Both the position numbers and the translations under genes were made by a program. Shown piece by piece: positions 43,978-52,860 of a stretch of DNA of 64,000 nucleotides. The stretch is from Ramlibacter aurantiacus (lineage in GTDB: Bacteria; Pseudomonadota; Gammaproteobacteria; Burkholderiales; Burkholderiaceae_C), in the NCBI RefSeq assembly GCF_016722895.1, contig NZ_JAEQNA010000007.1, positions 62,001-126,000 of the forward strand. Reading direction: 5' to 3'. The notes beneath the pieces are model-generated. The model was not told the DNA's origin. It saw nothing but the letters and a program-made list of their open reading frames with translations, and ran no database searches. How positions within the stretch are numbered: the stretch's first letter is position 1; each line of letters opens with the position of its first letter.

Positions 43978-44982
43978 ATGAAGATCCAACCCGGCATGGT
44001 GGTGGTGGTCACCGGCGCGAGCGCTGGCGTGGGCCGCGCGATCGCCACGGCTTTCGGCCGCAAAGGCGCGCGGGTGGCCCTGCTGGCGCGCGATACCGAC
44101 CGGCTCGAAGAGGCGCGGCGCGAGATCGAAGGCCTGGGCGGCCAGGCCCTGCCCATCCCGCTGGACATGGCCGATCCGGAACAGGTCGAGGCGGCCGCCG
44201 AGCGGGTGGAGCAGGAACTCGGGCCCATCGATGTCTGGATCAACAACGCGATGGTCACCGTGGTGGCGCCGATGGTCGAGATCACCCCGCAGGAATTCCG
44301 CCGGGCGACCGACGTGACCTACCACGGGGTGGTCTGGGGCACCATGGCGGCGCTGCGCCGCATGCGGGCGCGCGACCGCGGCAGCATCGTGCAGATCGGA
44401 TCGGCCCTGGCGTATCGCGCGATCCCGCTGCAGGCGCCCTACTGCGGCGCGAAGCACGCCGTCAACGGCTTCACCGAGGCCCTGCGCTGCGAACTGCTGC
44501 ACGACAAGAGCCGCATCCACCTGGGCATGGTCGAACTGCCGGCGGTGAACACGCCGCAGTTCGACTGGTGCCGCACGCGCATGCCGCGCCACCCCCGGCC
44601 GATGGGCACGGTCTACCAGCCCGAGGTGATCGCCAAGGCCGTGCTGGCGACGGTCGAGCGACGGCGGCGCGAGGTGTTCGTCGCGTTCTCCAGCACCAAG
44701 GCCATCTGGGCGGACAAGCTTTTCCCGGGGCTGCTGGATCGCTACCTCGCACGCACGGCCTACGAGGGCCAGCAGATGGACGAACCCATCTCGCCCGACC
44801 GGCCCGACAACCTGTTCCAGCCGGTGCCCGGAGCCTGGGGTGCGCACGGCCGGTTCGACGGCGAAGCCCGCTCGAGCAGCGCCAGCCTCTGGCTGAGCCT
44901 GAACAAGGGATGGCTGCTGGGGGCGGCGGGTGCGCTCGCGCTCGGCTGGATCGCCGCGCAACGCGGCCCTCGCCGGCTCTAG
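43978..44982 (+). CDS. Short-chain dehydrogenase/reductase with C-terminal membrane anchor
   Basis: A 334-residue NAD(P)-dependent oxidoreductase. The coenzyme motif TGASAGVG is at residues 13-20, NNAMVT near 89, the catalytic serine in QIGSALAY near 141, and YCGAKHA (YxxxK) near 154-158. After the fold ends near 250 a C-terminal extension closes with a hydrophobic stretch (WLLGAAGALALGWIAA) near 310-326, suggesting anchoring. The substrate is unknown. The ATG at 43978 is preferred; the frame is open to 43882 but lacks family sequence. The last 4 bases overlap the MFS gene. Confidence 0.87.
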   Translation: MKIQPGMVVVVTGASAGVGRAIATAFGRKGARVALLARDTDRLEEARREIEGLGGQALPIPLDMADPEQVEAAAERVEQELGPIDVWINNAMVTVVAPMVEITPQEFRRATDVTYHGVVWGTMAALRRMRARDRGSIVQIGSALAYRAIPLQAPYCGAKHAVNGFTEALRCELLHDKSRIHLGMVELPAVNTPQFDWCRTRMPRHPRPMGTVYQPEVIAKAVLATVERRRREVFVAFSSTKAIWADKLFPGLLDRYLARTAYEGQQMDEPISPDRPDNLFQPVPGAWGAHGRFDGEARSSSASLWLSLNKGWLLGAAGALALGWIAAQRGPRRL

Positions 44983-46199
44983 CGCGCCGGCTCGCGGATC
45001 CGCGCGTCGCGGTTGCGGATGCGGTGCATCCACACCAGGAAGCCGGTGCCCACGGCTGCCCAGCCCAGCATCATCAGGCCCAGGTGGAGCGAGCCCTGGT
45101 GCTCGACCAGCCCCACGGCGTACCCGGCCAGCGAACCGCCGAACTGCTGTGACAGCCCCGCCAGTGCCGAGGCCGACCCGGCCAGCGTCGGCACCAGGCC
45201 CACCGTGCCAACCAGCGCCGGCGGCACCAGCAGGCCGTGGCCGACGCCCAGCACCATCATCGGCAGCGCCAGTGCCCAGGGCGAGTGCACGCCCGCCAAT
45301 GCCGCCAGCACCGTGATCAGTGGCCCCAGCACCGTGAGCGCCTGGCCGACCTGCATCAGGCGGCGCTCGCGGACGCGGCCGGTCAGCCGCACGGTGAGGA
45401 TGTTGCCGGCCATGTACGCCAGAGGCGTGGCCATGATGTACCAGCCGATGTGCTCGGGCCGCACGCCGAAGCTGCCGAGCACGATGGGCGCGCCACCCAG
45501 GAAGGCGTAGAACGTGGCCGTGGTCATGGCCAGGATGCCGACATAGGCCAGGAAGGACGGCAGGCGCGCGAGTTGCGCGTAGCCCGAGGCCAGCTCACTC
45601 CAGCGGCCACCCGGGCGGGCCGGGCGGGTCGACGGCAGACCCCGCCACGCCGCCAGCGCCAGCAGGCCGGACACCACGGCCATCAGCACGAAGTTGGACT
45701 GCCAGCCCAGGCGCACGTGAAGCTGCCCGCCCAGCAGCGTGGCAAGCGGCGGGCACAACCCCAGCACCATGCCGAACAGGGCCATCACGCGGGTGCGCTC
45801 GTGCGGCTCGTACAAGTCCTGCACCAGCGCGCGCGCGATCACCATGCAGGCGGCGGTGCCGGCGCCCTGCAGGGCGCGCGCCGCGATCAGCGGGCCGATG
45901 TCCGGCGCCAGCGCCGCCATCACCGACCCGGCCAGCGACAGCAGCAATCCGAAAATCAGCACCGGCTTGCGGCCGACGCGATCGGAGATCGGACCGTAGG
46001 CCAGTTGCAGGCCCCCGTACGCGGCGATGTAGGCACTGAACGTGAGCTGCACCATCGCCTGGCTGGTGCCGAACTGGCGCGGCCACTCCTGCATCGACGG
46101 CAGGCAGACGGTCATGGCCACCAGCCCGAAGGCCAGCTGGCAGACGATGTTGAGGGTGAGCCAGCGCGAACGCGCCGGCCGAGAGGAAACGGGACTCAT
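44979..46199 (-). CDS. MFS multidrug exporter, Bcr/CflA type
   Basis: A 406-residue 12-helix major facilitator. Motif A AYGPISDRVGRKPVLIFGLL is near residue 65, and QGAGTAACMVIARALVQDL near 115 resembles the Bcr/CflA signature. The start MSPVSSRPARSRWLTLN at 46199 follows GAGAGGAAA. Members expel bicyclomycin, chloramphenicol or other drugs by proton antiport; the substrate is unknown. Convergent with the short-chain dehydrogenase gene. Confidence 0.87.
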   Translation of the reverse strand: MSPVSSRPARSRWLTLNIVCQLAFGLVAMTVCLPSMQEWPRQFGTSQAMVQLTFSAYIAAYGGLQLAYGPISDRVGRKPVLIFGLLLSLAGSVMAALAPDIGPLIAARALQGAGTAACMVIARALVQDLYEPHERTRVMALFGMVLGLCPPLATLLGGQLHVRLGWQSNFVLMAVVSGLLALAAWRGLPSTRPARPGGRWSELASGYAQLARLPSFLAYVGILAMTTATFYAFLGGAPIVLGSFGVRPEHIGWYIMATPLAYMAGNILTVRLTGRVRERRLMQVGQALTVLGPLITVLAALAGVHSPWALALPMMVLGVGHGLLVPPALVGTVGLVPTLAGSASALAGLSQQFGGSLAGYAVGLVEHQGSLHLGLMMLGWAAVGTGFLVWMHRIRNRDARIREPAR

Positions 46200-46267
46200 G
46201 AAGGCGAGGGCAGGCAGGGCCCGGCGACGAAGTGTAGCGGCCGCCTCGCCGCGCTCCCGCAGCTGCT

Positions 46268-46702
46268 TCAGGGTTGCTGGTAGCCCTCGGCCCGCAGCTG
46301 CAGCCGCAGCCCGCGCGGGTCGCGGCTGAAGAGGAGCCCGCCCCGCGCGAGCGATCCGGCCGGCAGGTGGTCCAGCCGCATCTCGCTGCGTTCGACCCGC
46401 TGGTCCTGCGACCACAGCTCGCCGGACACCAGCAGGTCACCGGCCGCGCGGGTGCCGGCGTTGCGCACCGTCAGCTGCACCAGGTATTGGCCACCCTGGG
46501 GCTCGATGCGGTTCACCTCGATGCGCGGTTCCGGCGCGCCCTCAGCCGGTGAGCGCCAGGCATGCCATCCCAGCACCCCCATGCTGGCCAGTACCCCCAC
46601 CAGGCCGATCGCGGCGACCACCCACTCCAGCAGCGGCGGCGGCCCCTCGCGCTGCGCCGTTCCCGGGTCTTCGGCTCGCTGGTCGCGTCGGGGGTCGGCC
46701 AT
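46268..46702 (-). CDS. TIGR02588-family protein (partner of TIGR02587)
   Basis: A 144-residue protein with a single hydrophobic anchor at about residues 27-46 (VVAAIGLVGVLASMGVLGW) and a C-terminal beta-rich domain with VNRIEPQGGQYLVQLTVRNA, outside the membrane. It sits 3 bases after the larger membrane protein upstream, and this two-gene pairing is the basis for the family call. The function of the pair is unknown to me. Confidence 0.75.
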   Translation of the reverse strand: MADPRRDQRAEDPGTAQREGPPPLLEWVVAAIGLVGVLASMGVLGWHAWRSPAEGAPEPRIEVNRIEPQGGQYLVQLTVRNAGTRAAGDLLVSGELWSQDQRVERSEMRLDHLPAGSLARGGLLFSRDPRGLRLQLRAEGYQQP

Positions 46703-46705
46703 GTC

Positions 46706-47542
46706 TTACAGGATGAGGCGGGCTGCCGCCGCCCCCACCGCCGCCGGCAGGCCCAGCACCACGACGGCCTGGATGCCGGCCGACACGGACAGGCCATCCA
46801 ATCGTCCGAAGATCCAGAGCATTCCCGCACTGATCGCAAGCGCCACCAGGTAACCCGACAGCGTGGAGTGAAGGAACAGCCGCCACCCTGCCAGCCCCCG
46901 GGCCGGCCGCGGCCGGCCGCGGAAGGCGACGCCGTAGACGAAGGCGTGCATCACCGCGAGGGACAGCGCGATCAGCGCGATGGCCAGGGGCTCGCCCACC
47001 TGCATCGCGATCAGGGCCATCTCCTCGGTGGGCGCCATGTTGAAGCACAGGAAGAGCGCGCCCACCGCCATGATGAACAGGTCGCTGCCCCAGTGATTCA
47101 CGCCGCCTCGCGTGGACCGCGCCGGATCGCGCTCACCCAGCTGGGACTGCGCCAGCAGCGCCCCGATGCTGGCCGGCACCGCCTGCAGGGCGACCTGGCC
47201 CACCCCGGCGCGCAGGGAGGTGCGCTCGTCGATCACGCCCAGCAGCCACAGCATGGCGCCCGAGATGGCGAAGCCGACGGCATAGGCCACCAGCGCATCC
47301 ACCACATCGTCACGCCAGCTGAAAGTGTTCTCGAAGCCGGCGTGCCAGGACAGCGCGACCAGGAAGGGAAAGAACAGCGCCAGCAGCGCGATCAGCTTCC
47401 ACTCGGGCATGTACACCGGCAGGTGCCACATCTCCTGGGTCATGAACATGGGGAGCCCGAAAATCACTGCCCCAGCGCCGGCGCGCGCCAGCCCGACACC
47501 GAAGGCCGCGGTCGGGGACATCGAAGACGCCGGCGCGCTCAT
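46706..47542 (-). CDS. TIGR02587-family integral membrane protein
   Basis: A 278-residue protein with about seven membrane helices, for example FGVGLARAGAGAVIFGLPM near residue 14, LIALLALFFPFLVALSW near 49 and LFIMAVGALFLCFNMAP near 155. The motif FNMAPTEEMALIAM is distinctive and acidic within the membrane. It is followed at 3 bases by the TIGR02588 partner. No enzymatic motif is evident. Family assignment comes from the conserved pair and the motif; function unknown. Confidence 0.77.
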   Translation of the reverse strand: MSAPASSMSPTAAFGVGLARAGAGAVIFGLPMFMTQEMWHLPVYMPEWKLIALLALFFPFLVALSWHAGFENTFSWRDDVVDALVAYAVGFAISGAMLWLLGVIDERTSLRAGVGQVALQAVPASIGALLAQSQLGERDPARSTRGGVNHWGSDLFIMAVGALFLCFNMAPTEEMALIAMQVGEPLAIALIALSLAVMHAFVYGVAFRGRPRPARGLAGWRLFLHSTLSGYLVALAISAGMLWIFGRLDGLSVSAGIQAVVVLGLPAAVGAAAARLIL

Positions 47543-47652
47543 GGCCCGACGGTACCGAGCTCGAGCTGGGCACGGGGTCGGCAGGCACCTGAATTACGCG
47601 ATGTTGCACGGTTCACCTGCTGGCGGCGGATGCCCGCACCATCACGGCAGCC

Positions 47653-48447
47653 ATGCGGATCGCCAGCTTCAACGTCAACGGGGTGAACGGGCGCTTGCCA
47701 CGGCTGCTCGAATGGCTGGCCGAGCGCCAGCCGGACGTGGCCTGCCTGCAGGAGATCAAGACCAGCGATGAGCGCTTTCCCGGCGCCGCGCTTGCCGCCG
47801 CCGGCTACGGTGCGGTCTGGCACGGCCAGCCGTCCTGGCACGGGGTGGCCATCCTGGCGCGCGGACAGCGCCCGCGCGAGCTGCGCCGGGGGCTGCCGGG
47901 CGGCCCCGACGACCGGCAGGCGCGCTACCTCGAGGCCGAAGTCGGCGGGCTCACCGTGGCCTCGGTCTACCTGCCCAACGGCAATCCGCAACCCGGCCCC
48001 AGGTTCGACTACAAGCTGGCCTGGTTCGAGCGGCTGATCCTGCACGCCCGCAGGCTGATGGACGCCGGCCGGCCCACCATCCTTGCGGGCGACTTCAACG
48101 TCGTGCCCACCGACGCCGACATCTACAACGTGGGCGCCTGGCGCTTCGATGCGGTGGTGCAGCCGCAGACCCGCGACGCCTACGCACGCCTGCTGGCCCA
48201 GGGCTGGACCGATGCCACCCGCATGCTGCACCCGAACGAGCGCATCTACACCTTCTGGAAGGATGCCTTCGCGTTCCGGCGCAATGCGGGCTTTCGCATG
48301 GACTTCCTGCTGCTGAGCCCCGACCTCGCACCGGCGCTGGCAAAGGCCGAGGTCGACGCCCACGCGCGCGGCCGCGACAAGCCCAGCGACCATGCGCCGG
48401 TGTGGATCGACCTCACCGCGACCGAGCCTTCGTCAACTGGGATGTAA
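47653..48447 (+). CDS. xthA: Exodeoxyribonuclease III
   Basis: A 264-residue Mg2+-dependent nuclease of base-excision repair. MRIASFNVNGVNGRLPRLLE at the start, CLQEIKTSDERFP near residue 36 (metal-binding Glu), the catalytic Asp in AGDFNVVPTDADIYN near 150 and the catalytic His in KPSDHAPVWIDL near 248. It cuts at abasic sites and trims 3' ends. Seven bases separate it from serA. Confidence 0.95.
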   Translation: MRIASFNVNGVNGRLPRLLEWLAERQPDVACLQEIKTSDERFPGAALAAAGYGAVWHGQPSWHGVAILARGQRPRELRRGLPGGPDDRQARYLEAEVGGLTVASVYLPNGNPQPGPRFDYKLAWFERLILHARRLMDAGRPTILAGDFNVVPTDADIYNVGAWRFDAVVQPQTRDAYARLLAQGWTDATRMLHPNERIYTFWKDAFAFRRNAGFRMDFLLLSPDLAPALAKAEVDAHARGRDKPSDHAPVWIDLTATEPSSTGM

Positions 48448-48454
48448 TCGCCGG

Positions 48455-49690
48455 ATGACCACCGCCCGACTCTCCGTTCCCAAGGAAAAGATCAAGTTCG
48501 TCCTGCTCGAGGGCATCCACGACTCCGCCGTCCAGACACTCAAGGACCACGGCTACACGCAAGTCGTGACGGCGCCCAAGGCGCTGGTGGGTCCCGAGCT
48601 GGTCGAGCTGATCGCCGATGCGCACTTCCTGGGCATCCGCTCGCGCACCCAGCTCACCGCCGACGTGCTGGAGAAGGCCGGCAAGCTCACCGCCATCGGC
48701 GCCTTCTGCATCGGCACCAACCAGATCGACCTGCAGGCGGCCCTGCGCCGCGGCGTGCCGGTGTTCAACGCCCCCTTCTCCAACACCCGCAGCGTGGCCG
48801 AACTGGTGCTGGCCGAGATCATCATGCTGATGCGCGGCATCCCGCACAAGAACGCGGTGCTGCATCGCAATGGCTGGGTCAAGAGCGCCGCTGGCTCCTA
48901 CGAGGTGCGCGGCAAGACGCTGGGCATCGTGGGCTATGGCCACATCGGCACCCAGATCGGCGTGCTGGCCGAGCACCTGGGCATGCAGGTGGTGTTCGTC
49001 GACATCGAAGCCAAGCTGCCGCTGGGCAATGCCCGGCAACTGCCCTCGCTGGACGCCTTGCTGCAGGCGGCCGACGTGGTCACCCTGCACGTTCCCGAAA
49101 CCCCAGAGACGAAGGACATGATCGGCGCCGCCCAACTGGCCCGCATGAAGCCGGGCAGCCACCTGATCAACGCCTCGCGCGGCACGGTCGTCGACATCGA
49201 GGCGCTGGCCGATGCGCTGCAGCGCGGCCACCTGGCCGGCGCGGCCATCGACGTGTTCCCGGTGGAGCCGCAGGGCAACGACGCGCGCTTCGAATCGCCG
49301 CTGGTCGCCTTCGAGAACGTGCTACTCACGCCGCACATCGGCGGCTCGACCGCCGAGGCGCAGGAGAACATCGGCCGGGAGGTCGCCGCCAAGCTGGTGC
49401 GCTATTCGGACAACGGCTCCACCGTCACCGCGGTGAACTTCCCGGAGGTGTCCCTGCCCGGGCACGCCGGCCGCTCGCGCCTGCTGCACATCCACCGCAA
49501 CATTCCCGGCGTGATGGCCCAGGTGAACGAGCGCTTCTCCAAGGCCGGCATCAACATCGCCGCGCAGTACCTGCGCACGAACGACGAGGTGGGCTACGTG
49601 GTGATCGACGTCGACAGCGACTCGAGCCGCGTCGCGCTGGACGAGCTGTGCGGCGTGCCGGGGACCATCCGTTGCCGGGTGTTGTACTAA
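48455..49690 (+). CDS. serA: D-3-phosphoglycerate dehydrogenase
   Basis: A 411-residue enzyme that starts serine synthesis. The NAD-binding GIVGYGHIGTQIG motif is near residue 156, the catalytic Arg in INASRGTVVDIEALA near 240, the Glu in the segment after it, and the His in LTPHIGGSTAEAQENIGREV near 290. A C-terminal ACT domain (about 340-411; LLHIHRNIPGVMAQVNERFS) should bind serine for feedback control. E. coli-like length. The ATG at 48455 is used; an upstream frame from 48392 overlaps xthA. Confidence 0.94.
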   Translation: MTTARLSVPKEKIKFVLLEGIHDSAVQTLKDHGYTQVVTAPKALVGPELVELIADAHFLGIRSRTQLTADVLEKAGKLTAIGAFCIGTNQIDLQAALRRGVPVFNAPFSNTRSVAELVLAEIIMLMRGIPHKNAVLHRNGWVKSAAGSYEVRGKTLGIVGYGHIGTQIGVLAEHLGMQVVFVDIEAKLPLGNARQLPSLDALLQAADVVTLHVPETPETKDMIGAAQLARMKPGSHLINASRGTVVDIEALADALQRGHLAGAAIDVFPVEPQGNDARFESPLVAFENVLLTPHIGGSTAEAQENIGREVAAKLVRYSDNGSTVTAVNFPEVSLPGHAGRSRLLHIHRNIPGVMAQVNERFSKAGINIAAQYLRTNDEVGYVVIDVDSDSSRVALDELCGVPGTIRCRVLY

Positions 49691-49716
49691 GCCCGGGGGG
49701 GGGCGGCACCAGAGGC

Positions 49717-49729
49717 CCGGCGAAGCCGG
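49717..49729. other. Small GAA-loop hairpin after serA
   Basis: CCGGC-GAA-GCCGG, 26 bases after the serA stop and within a G-rich 143-base gap (49691-49833) that holds no gene. The gap also has a run of nine G. It could be part of a serA terminator, but the stem is short and no T tract follows. Confidence 0.35.
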
Positions 49730-49833
49730 TTCCTCGGTGGCACTGGCGGGGCCGGCCGCTTGGCGGCGGCGTAGCGGTGCTAGCCCGGCTCGCGAAGGCT
49801 GGGCCCGGAGCGTCTTGCCCGGTGTTCGACCCC

Positions 49834-51066
49834 TCACCCGCTGTTCGCCGAATCCGGCTCCGCTTCTGGCGGCGGCAGGTCGATCAGCTCGCCAACCTCG
49901 GGCAGCACCGTCGGCGGCACCGGCGCGAGCTGCTCTGAGTCGAGCTGGTGCGAGAAGTTTTGCACCGAGTCGCGGCGCCGGTTGCGGTCTTCGGGAAGCG
50001 TGGGGCCGCACTGGATGTAGAGCGCCAGCAGCTCGGCCAGGTGCTTGAGCGCCTCGATGTGGGTGCGCTCGTAGCCGTGGGTCGCATCGGTCCCGAAGCA
50101 CAGCAGCGCGGTGCGCACGTCGGCGCCGGCGCTCACCGCGGAGCCCGCATCGGAGTGATAGAAGGGGAACACGTCGCGATGGCTGGGGATGTCGTGCTCG
50201 GCGCACATGCGCAGCAGGCGGCGCGTGAGGTGGTAGTCGTGCGGGCCGGCCGAATCCATCATCGGCACGGTCACGCCGAACTCGCGCGCGCCCTGCCCCG
50301 GGGCGACGGGGCCGATGTCGACACCGATCACCTCGCTCACGTCTTCCTCGATCACGGCGCGGGCACCGGAGCCGACTTCCTCGGACAGGGTGAACACCGG
50401 GTGGCAGTCCATCGGGACATCGACCCCGGCGTCCTTCACCGCCTTGATCGCCGCCAGCACCGCCGCGACCCCGGCCTTGTTGTCCAGGTAGCGCGAGACG
50501 ATGTAGCCGTTGTCCAGGACTTCAGGATTGGCGTCGAAGGCGACGAAGTCACCCACCTGGATGCCCAGCGCGGCCACGTCGGCGGCGGACCCGATGTCGT
50601 GGTCCACGCGCAGCTCCAGCTGGTCCCAGCGAACTGGCTGGCTGTCGATCTCCTCGTTGTAGACATGGCCCGAGGCCTTGAGCGGCAGGACCGAACCGCG
50701 GTAGCGGCCGGTGTCCGTGAAGAGCGTGACGCGGCCACCCTCGGCCCAGCGGCTGGACCAGGTGCCGATGGGCATCAGCGACAAGCGCCCCGACGGCTTG
50801 ATCGCCCGCACCATGGCCCCGAGCGTGTCCAGGTGGGCGACGATGGCGCACGACGGGGTCGGCGTGCGGCTCTTGGGCAAGGTGCGGCGCAAGATGCCGC
50901 GGATGGTGCCGCGGCGGGTGAGCTCGTAGGCCACGTCCATGCGATCGAGCTGTCCGCCGGTGTAGTGGACGATTTCATCGGTCAGGCCCGCGGGGCTGGG
51001 AATGGCCAGCAGCTCCAGCAGCGTGGTGCGCAGGTAGTCGAGGTCGATGTCGAGCTTGCGGGTCAC
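49834..51066 (-). CDS. M42-family peptidase-like hydrolase of the NAGGN osmoprotectant operon
   Basis: A 410-residue cobalt/zinc aminopeptidase-like protein. Metal ligands are visible in VAHLDTLGAM near residue 73, RYLDNKAGVAAVL near 202, TLSEEVGSGA near 237 and VDIGPVAPGQ near 255, with FYHSDAGSA near 320. The C-terminal 60 residues are a charged Pro-rich tail. It starts at a GTG (51066), 7 bases after the ngg stop. The M42 gene is a regular third member of the N-acetylglutaminylglutamine amide operon; whether it degrades or processes the dipeptide is not established. Confidence 0.87.
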   Translation of the reverse strand: MTRKLDIDLDYLRTTLLELLAIPSPAGLTDEIVHYTGGQLDRMDVAYELTRRGTIRGILRRTLPKSRTPTPSCAIVAHLDTLGAMVRAIKPSGRLSLMPIGTWSSRWAEGGRVTLFTDTGRYRGSVLPLKASGHVYNEEIDSQPVRWDQLELRVDHDIGSAADVAALGIQVGDFVAFDANPEVLDNGYIVSRYLDNKAGVAAVLAAIKAVKDAGVDVPMDCHPVFTLSEEVGSGARAVIEEDVSEVIGVDIGPVAPGQGAREFGVTVPMMDSAGPHDYHLTRRLLRMCAEHDIPSHRDVFPFYHSDAGSAVSAGADVRTALLCFGTDATHGYERTHIEALKHLAELLALYIQCGPTLPEDRNRRRDSVQNFSHQLDSEQLAPVPPTVLPEVGELIDLPPPEAEPDSANSG

Positions 51067-51073
51067 GGCGAAT

Positions 51074-52846
51074 TCAGGCGGAGAAAGGAAACAGCAGGTC
51101 GACGAACCGTTGCGCGGTCGGTTGCGGCTCGTGGTTGGCCAGGCCCGGCCGCTCGTTGGCTTCGATGACGACGTAGTCCGGCTCCTCCGGCGAGGGCACC
51201 AGGAAGTCCAGGCCCACCACCGGGATGCGCAGGGCCCGCGCCGCGGTCTCGGCGGCTTCGCGCAGCGCCGGATGCAGCTGCGCGGTGACGTCGTGGATGG
51301 TGCCGCCGGTATGCAGGTTGGCGGTCTTGCGTACCTGCACCGCACGACCTTCCTCCAGCACCGACTCCAGGGTCAGCCCCTGGCCGGTGAGCACGCGCTC
51401 GGTTTCGGCATCGACCGGGATCCGGCTCTCGCCACCCGTGGCGGCGGCCCGGCGCGCACTCTGGCGCTCGATCAGCTCGGCCACGCTGGAGCGGCCATCG
51501 CCCACGATCTCGGCGGGGCGGCGGATGGCCGCGGCGACCACCTTGTAGCCGATCACGATGATGCGCAGGTCCTGTCCAGCGCAGAACTCCTCGATCACCA
51601 CGTGCCCGCCCTCCCGGGCGGCCCGCTCAACGGCCTCGGCCAGGTGCGCCTCGTCGCGCACGTCCACGCTGATGCCGCGCCCCTGCTCGCCCATCGCGGG
51701 CTTGACCACCACCGAGCCGCACTGGCGCAGGAACTCCGCATTGGCCTGAGGGTCGCCGGCGGTGCACTGGTGCGGCACGCGCAGGCCGGCCGAGGCCAGG
51801 CGCCTGAGGGTCAGCACCTTGTCCTGGCACCAGGTCATGGCGACGCCGCCGGTGAGCTCGGTCAGCGATTCGCGGCACAGCATCTCGTGGCCGAAGTGAC
51901 GCAGCTTGAAGATGCCGGCGGCGGCATCGATCACCTCCACGCTGATGCCGCGGCGTCGCGCCTCGTCCACGATGAGGCGCGCGTAGGGGTTCAGGCCGTC
52001 GACTTCGGCGGTACTGGTGAACAGGCGCTCGTTGATCAGGTTCTTGTGCTTGACGGCGAAGCCGGGCACCTGCTCGAAACCCAGCTTGCGGTAAAGCCCG
52101 ATCGCCTGCTCGTTGTCATGCAGCACCGAGAGGTCGAGGAAGTGGCGGCCGCGCCGGGCGAAGTGCGCGATGAGGTACCGGGTGAGGGATTCGCCGGTGC
52201 CCGACACCCGCGTCTGCGGGTCCACCACCAGGCACCACAGGCTGCTGCCCCCGGCGGCATCGCCGAAGGCCGCCACGTGGTCCACGCCCAGAGCCGAACC
52301 GATCACCTCACCGGTGCGCTCGTCTTCGGCCACCAGGTAGGTGAGGCCTTCGCTGTGCCGCTGCGCCCACACGACGACCGGGTCCAGCGGCACCATGCGG
52401 CGCATGGCATAGAGCCGGTTGATGGCCGCGATGTCGGCCCGCGTGCTCAGCGGCCGCACCGACACGCCCGCGGCCTCGGGCTCCATGGCGGCGTCCCGGG
52501 CCTGCAGCGGCCGGCGGAAGATGAACGACGGATCGAGGAACAGCTCGCTCGGCGCTTCGGCCAGCACCAGTTGCGGCGCCTCCACGTAAAGCGCGATGTC
52601 GCGCCGCCCCGGCTGCTCCTCGCGCAGGGCCTGCACCAGGTCCTTGGCCGAGGCGAAGCTCGGCGCGTACAGCAGCCGGCCCCAGCCGCAGTCGATCATG
52701 AAGGGCCGGCCCGGGCCACTGCCGGTGCCGGTGCCGGTGCCGGCGGCCTGCGGCTGCGGCTGCGTGGCGGACGTCGTCGCGACCGGCGCGGCGTGGGCCA
52801 GCGGACCGACGCCGTGCGACGTGGGCTCGAATGCTTCGGCGGACAT
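51074..52846 (-). CDS. ngg: N-acetylglutaminylglutamine synthetase (GNAT + ATP-grasp fusion)
   Basis: A 590-residue two-domain enzyme. A GNAT acetyltransferase domain (about 110-270) contains DPQTRVSGTGESLTRYLIAH and YRKLGFEQVPGF. An ATP-grasp ligase domain (about 300-585) contains VVVKPAMGEQGRGISVDVRD, IEEFCAGQDLRIIVIGYKVV and FLVPSPEEPDYVVIEANERP near the end. It acetylates glutamine and joins a second glutamine. A Gly-Thr repeat (GTGTGTGSGPG) near residue 40 comes from a CCGGTG DNA repeat. The ATG at 52846 has AAGGAA upstream. Confidence 0.9.
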   Translation of the reverse strand: MSAEAFEPTSHGVGPLAHAAPVATTSATQPQPQAAGTGTGTGSGPGRPFMIDCGWGRLLYAPSFASAKDLVQALREEQPGRRDIALYVEAPQLVLAEAPSELFLDPSFIFRRPLQARDAAMEPEAAGVSVRPLSTRADIAAINRLYAMRRMVPLDPVVVWAQRHSEGLTYLVAEDERTGEVIGSALGVDHVAAFGDAAGGSSLWCLVVDPQTRVSGTGESLTRYLIAHFARRGRHFLDLSVLHDNEQAIGLYRKLGFEQVPGFAVKHKNLINERLFTSTAEVDGLNPYARLIVDEARRRGISVEVIDAAAGIFKLRHFGHEMLCRESLTELTGGVAMTWCQDKVLTLRRLASAGLRVPHQCTAGDPQANAEFLRQCGSVVVKPAMGEQGRGISVDVRDEAHLAEAVERAAREGGHVVIEEFCAGQDLRIIVIGYKVVAAAIRRPAEIVGDGRSSVAELIERQSARRAAATGGESRIPVDAETERVLTGQGLTLESVLEEGRAVQVRKTANLHTGGTIHDVTAQLHPALREAAETAARALRIPVVGLDFLVPSPEEPDYVVIEANERPGLANHEPQPTAQRFVDLLFPFSA

Positions 52847-52860
52847 GGGAGATCGTTCCT

